From: Branchiostoma belcheri
Lineage: Eukaryota > Chordata > Leptocardii > Amphioxiformes > Branchiostomatidae
Assembly (NCBI RefSeq): GCF_001625305.1
Contig: NW_017804642.1
Location: forward strand, 981,114-1,045,113
DNA length: 64,000 nucleotides
Direction of reading: 5' to 3'
A program made the position numbers and the translations under genes. The notes beneath the pieces are model-generated. The model worked only from the letters and a program-made list of their open reading frames with translations, made no database searches and was not told where the DNA came from. Of the stretch, positions 62,684 through 64,000 are shown in pieces. How positions within the stretch are numbered: the stretch's first letter is position 1; every line of letters begins with the position of its first letter.

Positions 62684-64000
62684 AAATGACCATGAATATG
62701 GAAATTGCGTCTAAATAAGCCGATCTACTTAAATGACCCGCACGTAGAATTGTAATTTGTAGCTGCATGATGTGCTCGAAGATCTCATATGCATGTATTT
62801 TTGGAGTAGTTTACAAGTATTTTGTTTCAAAAAATGATGCTGTGTGGTGTAACTTTTCAAGTGGTTTGTTTGGTGATATACATTAACTTTGTATGTAGTT
62901 TGGTAGCCGTGACTTTTGTGACCTTAAGTATCACCGGGTGTGTTTGATCATAGATTTTTCACACAATGTAAATGTTTATTATTTTAATGGACAACAGAGT
63001 GCCAAAGTTATGAAGTCTTTGATTTGAAGGTCATATACTACAGAAGCTAGTGTGCTATGGCAAATGGTGGTTATACAGATACATGGACACAGTACAGTCT
63101 TATTCTAGGTTTACTGTGCAAAGGAATGTCTCTTATCAAACCATCACAGTGACTCAAGAGTCCAAATTCCAGATAATCTCCCCAGCTGTTTCTTTAGACT
63201 AGTATAGTGGCTTGTTGTTCACAGTTCAAAACTGTATATTGACGAAACCTCCAGACATCCAGGTAAACGATACTAATCTGGGCTAGAAATATTGTTATAA
63301 TAAATTTGGAGCTGTGCACCCAATTTTTGTAGGGATATGTATGTAAAGATGTTAACTGTATAGTAGTATAAAGCATATTCAAAACCTCCAAGTGTCAGAA
63401 AAATAATAGAATCATCTACATCTAACACTCATTCTTTTCTTTAGAACTGAAACAATATTAGTTTTTGCTGTCATTCTACTTAATAATATTTTGAAAATTT
63501 AGTTTTATGGTGCACCCAAAATTTTTTGCGCACCTATTTTTTTTAGGTTGGATGCACCAGTGCACCTATTCCCTAGTCCTGCTAAAGACACGTCAATCTC
63601 TTTCAACTTGCTTCCAAAGACGGAAATTACTTCCAGACCTTTCAAGTAACCTCCATTCTGTAGTGTGAATATGCTGACAGTTATTTTATGTATGGACACT
63701 CTTTACAGTTTGGAAGAAGGCCATGTGTTGGGTGTGGCATTCAGGCATTTCAAAAAAGCTAGCTGACTGTTCACTGATCAATAAATTTCTTTGTCTGAAC
63801 TAGACTGTCTCATGTAAAATGACCCCATAAAAGTACATCTCCACATGAATGAATAAGAATTAGTACAGATATCATAGAATAGAAAAGCATACGGTGCCTT
63901 TCAAATGCAAGTGTTTCATACGGCCATTTACTTGTTAAAAATTGTATGCTTTCTCAAGTTTCTCTGCAGGAAGCAGTAATAAAACTGTACTATCATAAAG
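62684..64000. other. No gene recognised; one dispersed repeat
   Basis: 63250-63590 is an inverted copy of the repeat at 56085-56525 (TTGGAGCTGTGCACCCAATT, TGCACCTATTCCC). The rest is AT-rich and unassigned. Confidence 0.45.

Overview
The window looks like a piece of an invertebrate chordate genome, most likely an amphioxus (Branchiostoma). This is an inference from the sequence. It carries intron-rich genes with 70-400 bp coding exons, a metazoan-type fused CoA synthase gene, an EGF/SEA/C-type-lectin mosaic gene, a TRIM-like RING gene, tRNA-derived SINEs, many small inverted-repeat DNA elements and two runs of N (34236-34255, 61074-61212). No prokaryotic feature was seen.

Layout. 1-2.6 kb: the 3' end of a LINE, then a broken, rearranged retroelement fossil. 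2.9-41.1 kb, minus strand: one very large, modular, secreted or surface-type gene. In protein order (descending coordinates) it has two Thr-rich mucin-like exons, EGF domains, a SEA domain with a canonical GSVVV cleavage motif, an EGF, C-type-lectin-like domains (CTLDs), 48 single-exon EGF domains and a second SEA domain. I assign 65 coding exons here, about 2,900 residues. All are joined in phase 1 except the two introns inside each SEA domain. Both ends of the gene are missing. A RING/TRIM-like gene (23.5-24.5 kb) sits in one of its introns on the same strand. The CTLD block is present twice on either side of the first N run, most simply because two haplotypes were joined in tandem.

41.1-49.9 kb: no convincing gene, apart from one candidate upstream exon at 45.8 kb; several inverted-repeat elements and SINEs. 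49.9-59.2 kb, minus strand: a complete nine-coding-exon COASY gene (bifunctional phosphopantetheine adenylyltransferase / dephospho-CoA kinase, last two steps of CoA synthesis), 449 residues, with a candidate 5' UTR exon and a CpG-containing, probably bidirectional promoter near 59.2 kb. Its introns hold several short DNA transposons, one of them inserted exactly at a splice donor. 59.4-64 kb: mostly non-coding, with two identical 482 bp inverted-repeat elements and the second N run.

The main points of interest are the multi-scale exon duplication in the EGF array, the lectin-block assembly artefact, the transposon whose target-site duplication is the COASY splice donor, and hammerhead-like ribozyme cores in dispersed repeats. 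All coordinates were read by eye; exon borders rest on AG/GT sites, matching phase and domain alignment, not on transcripts.
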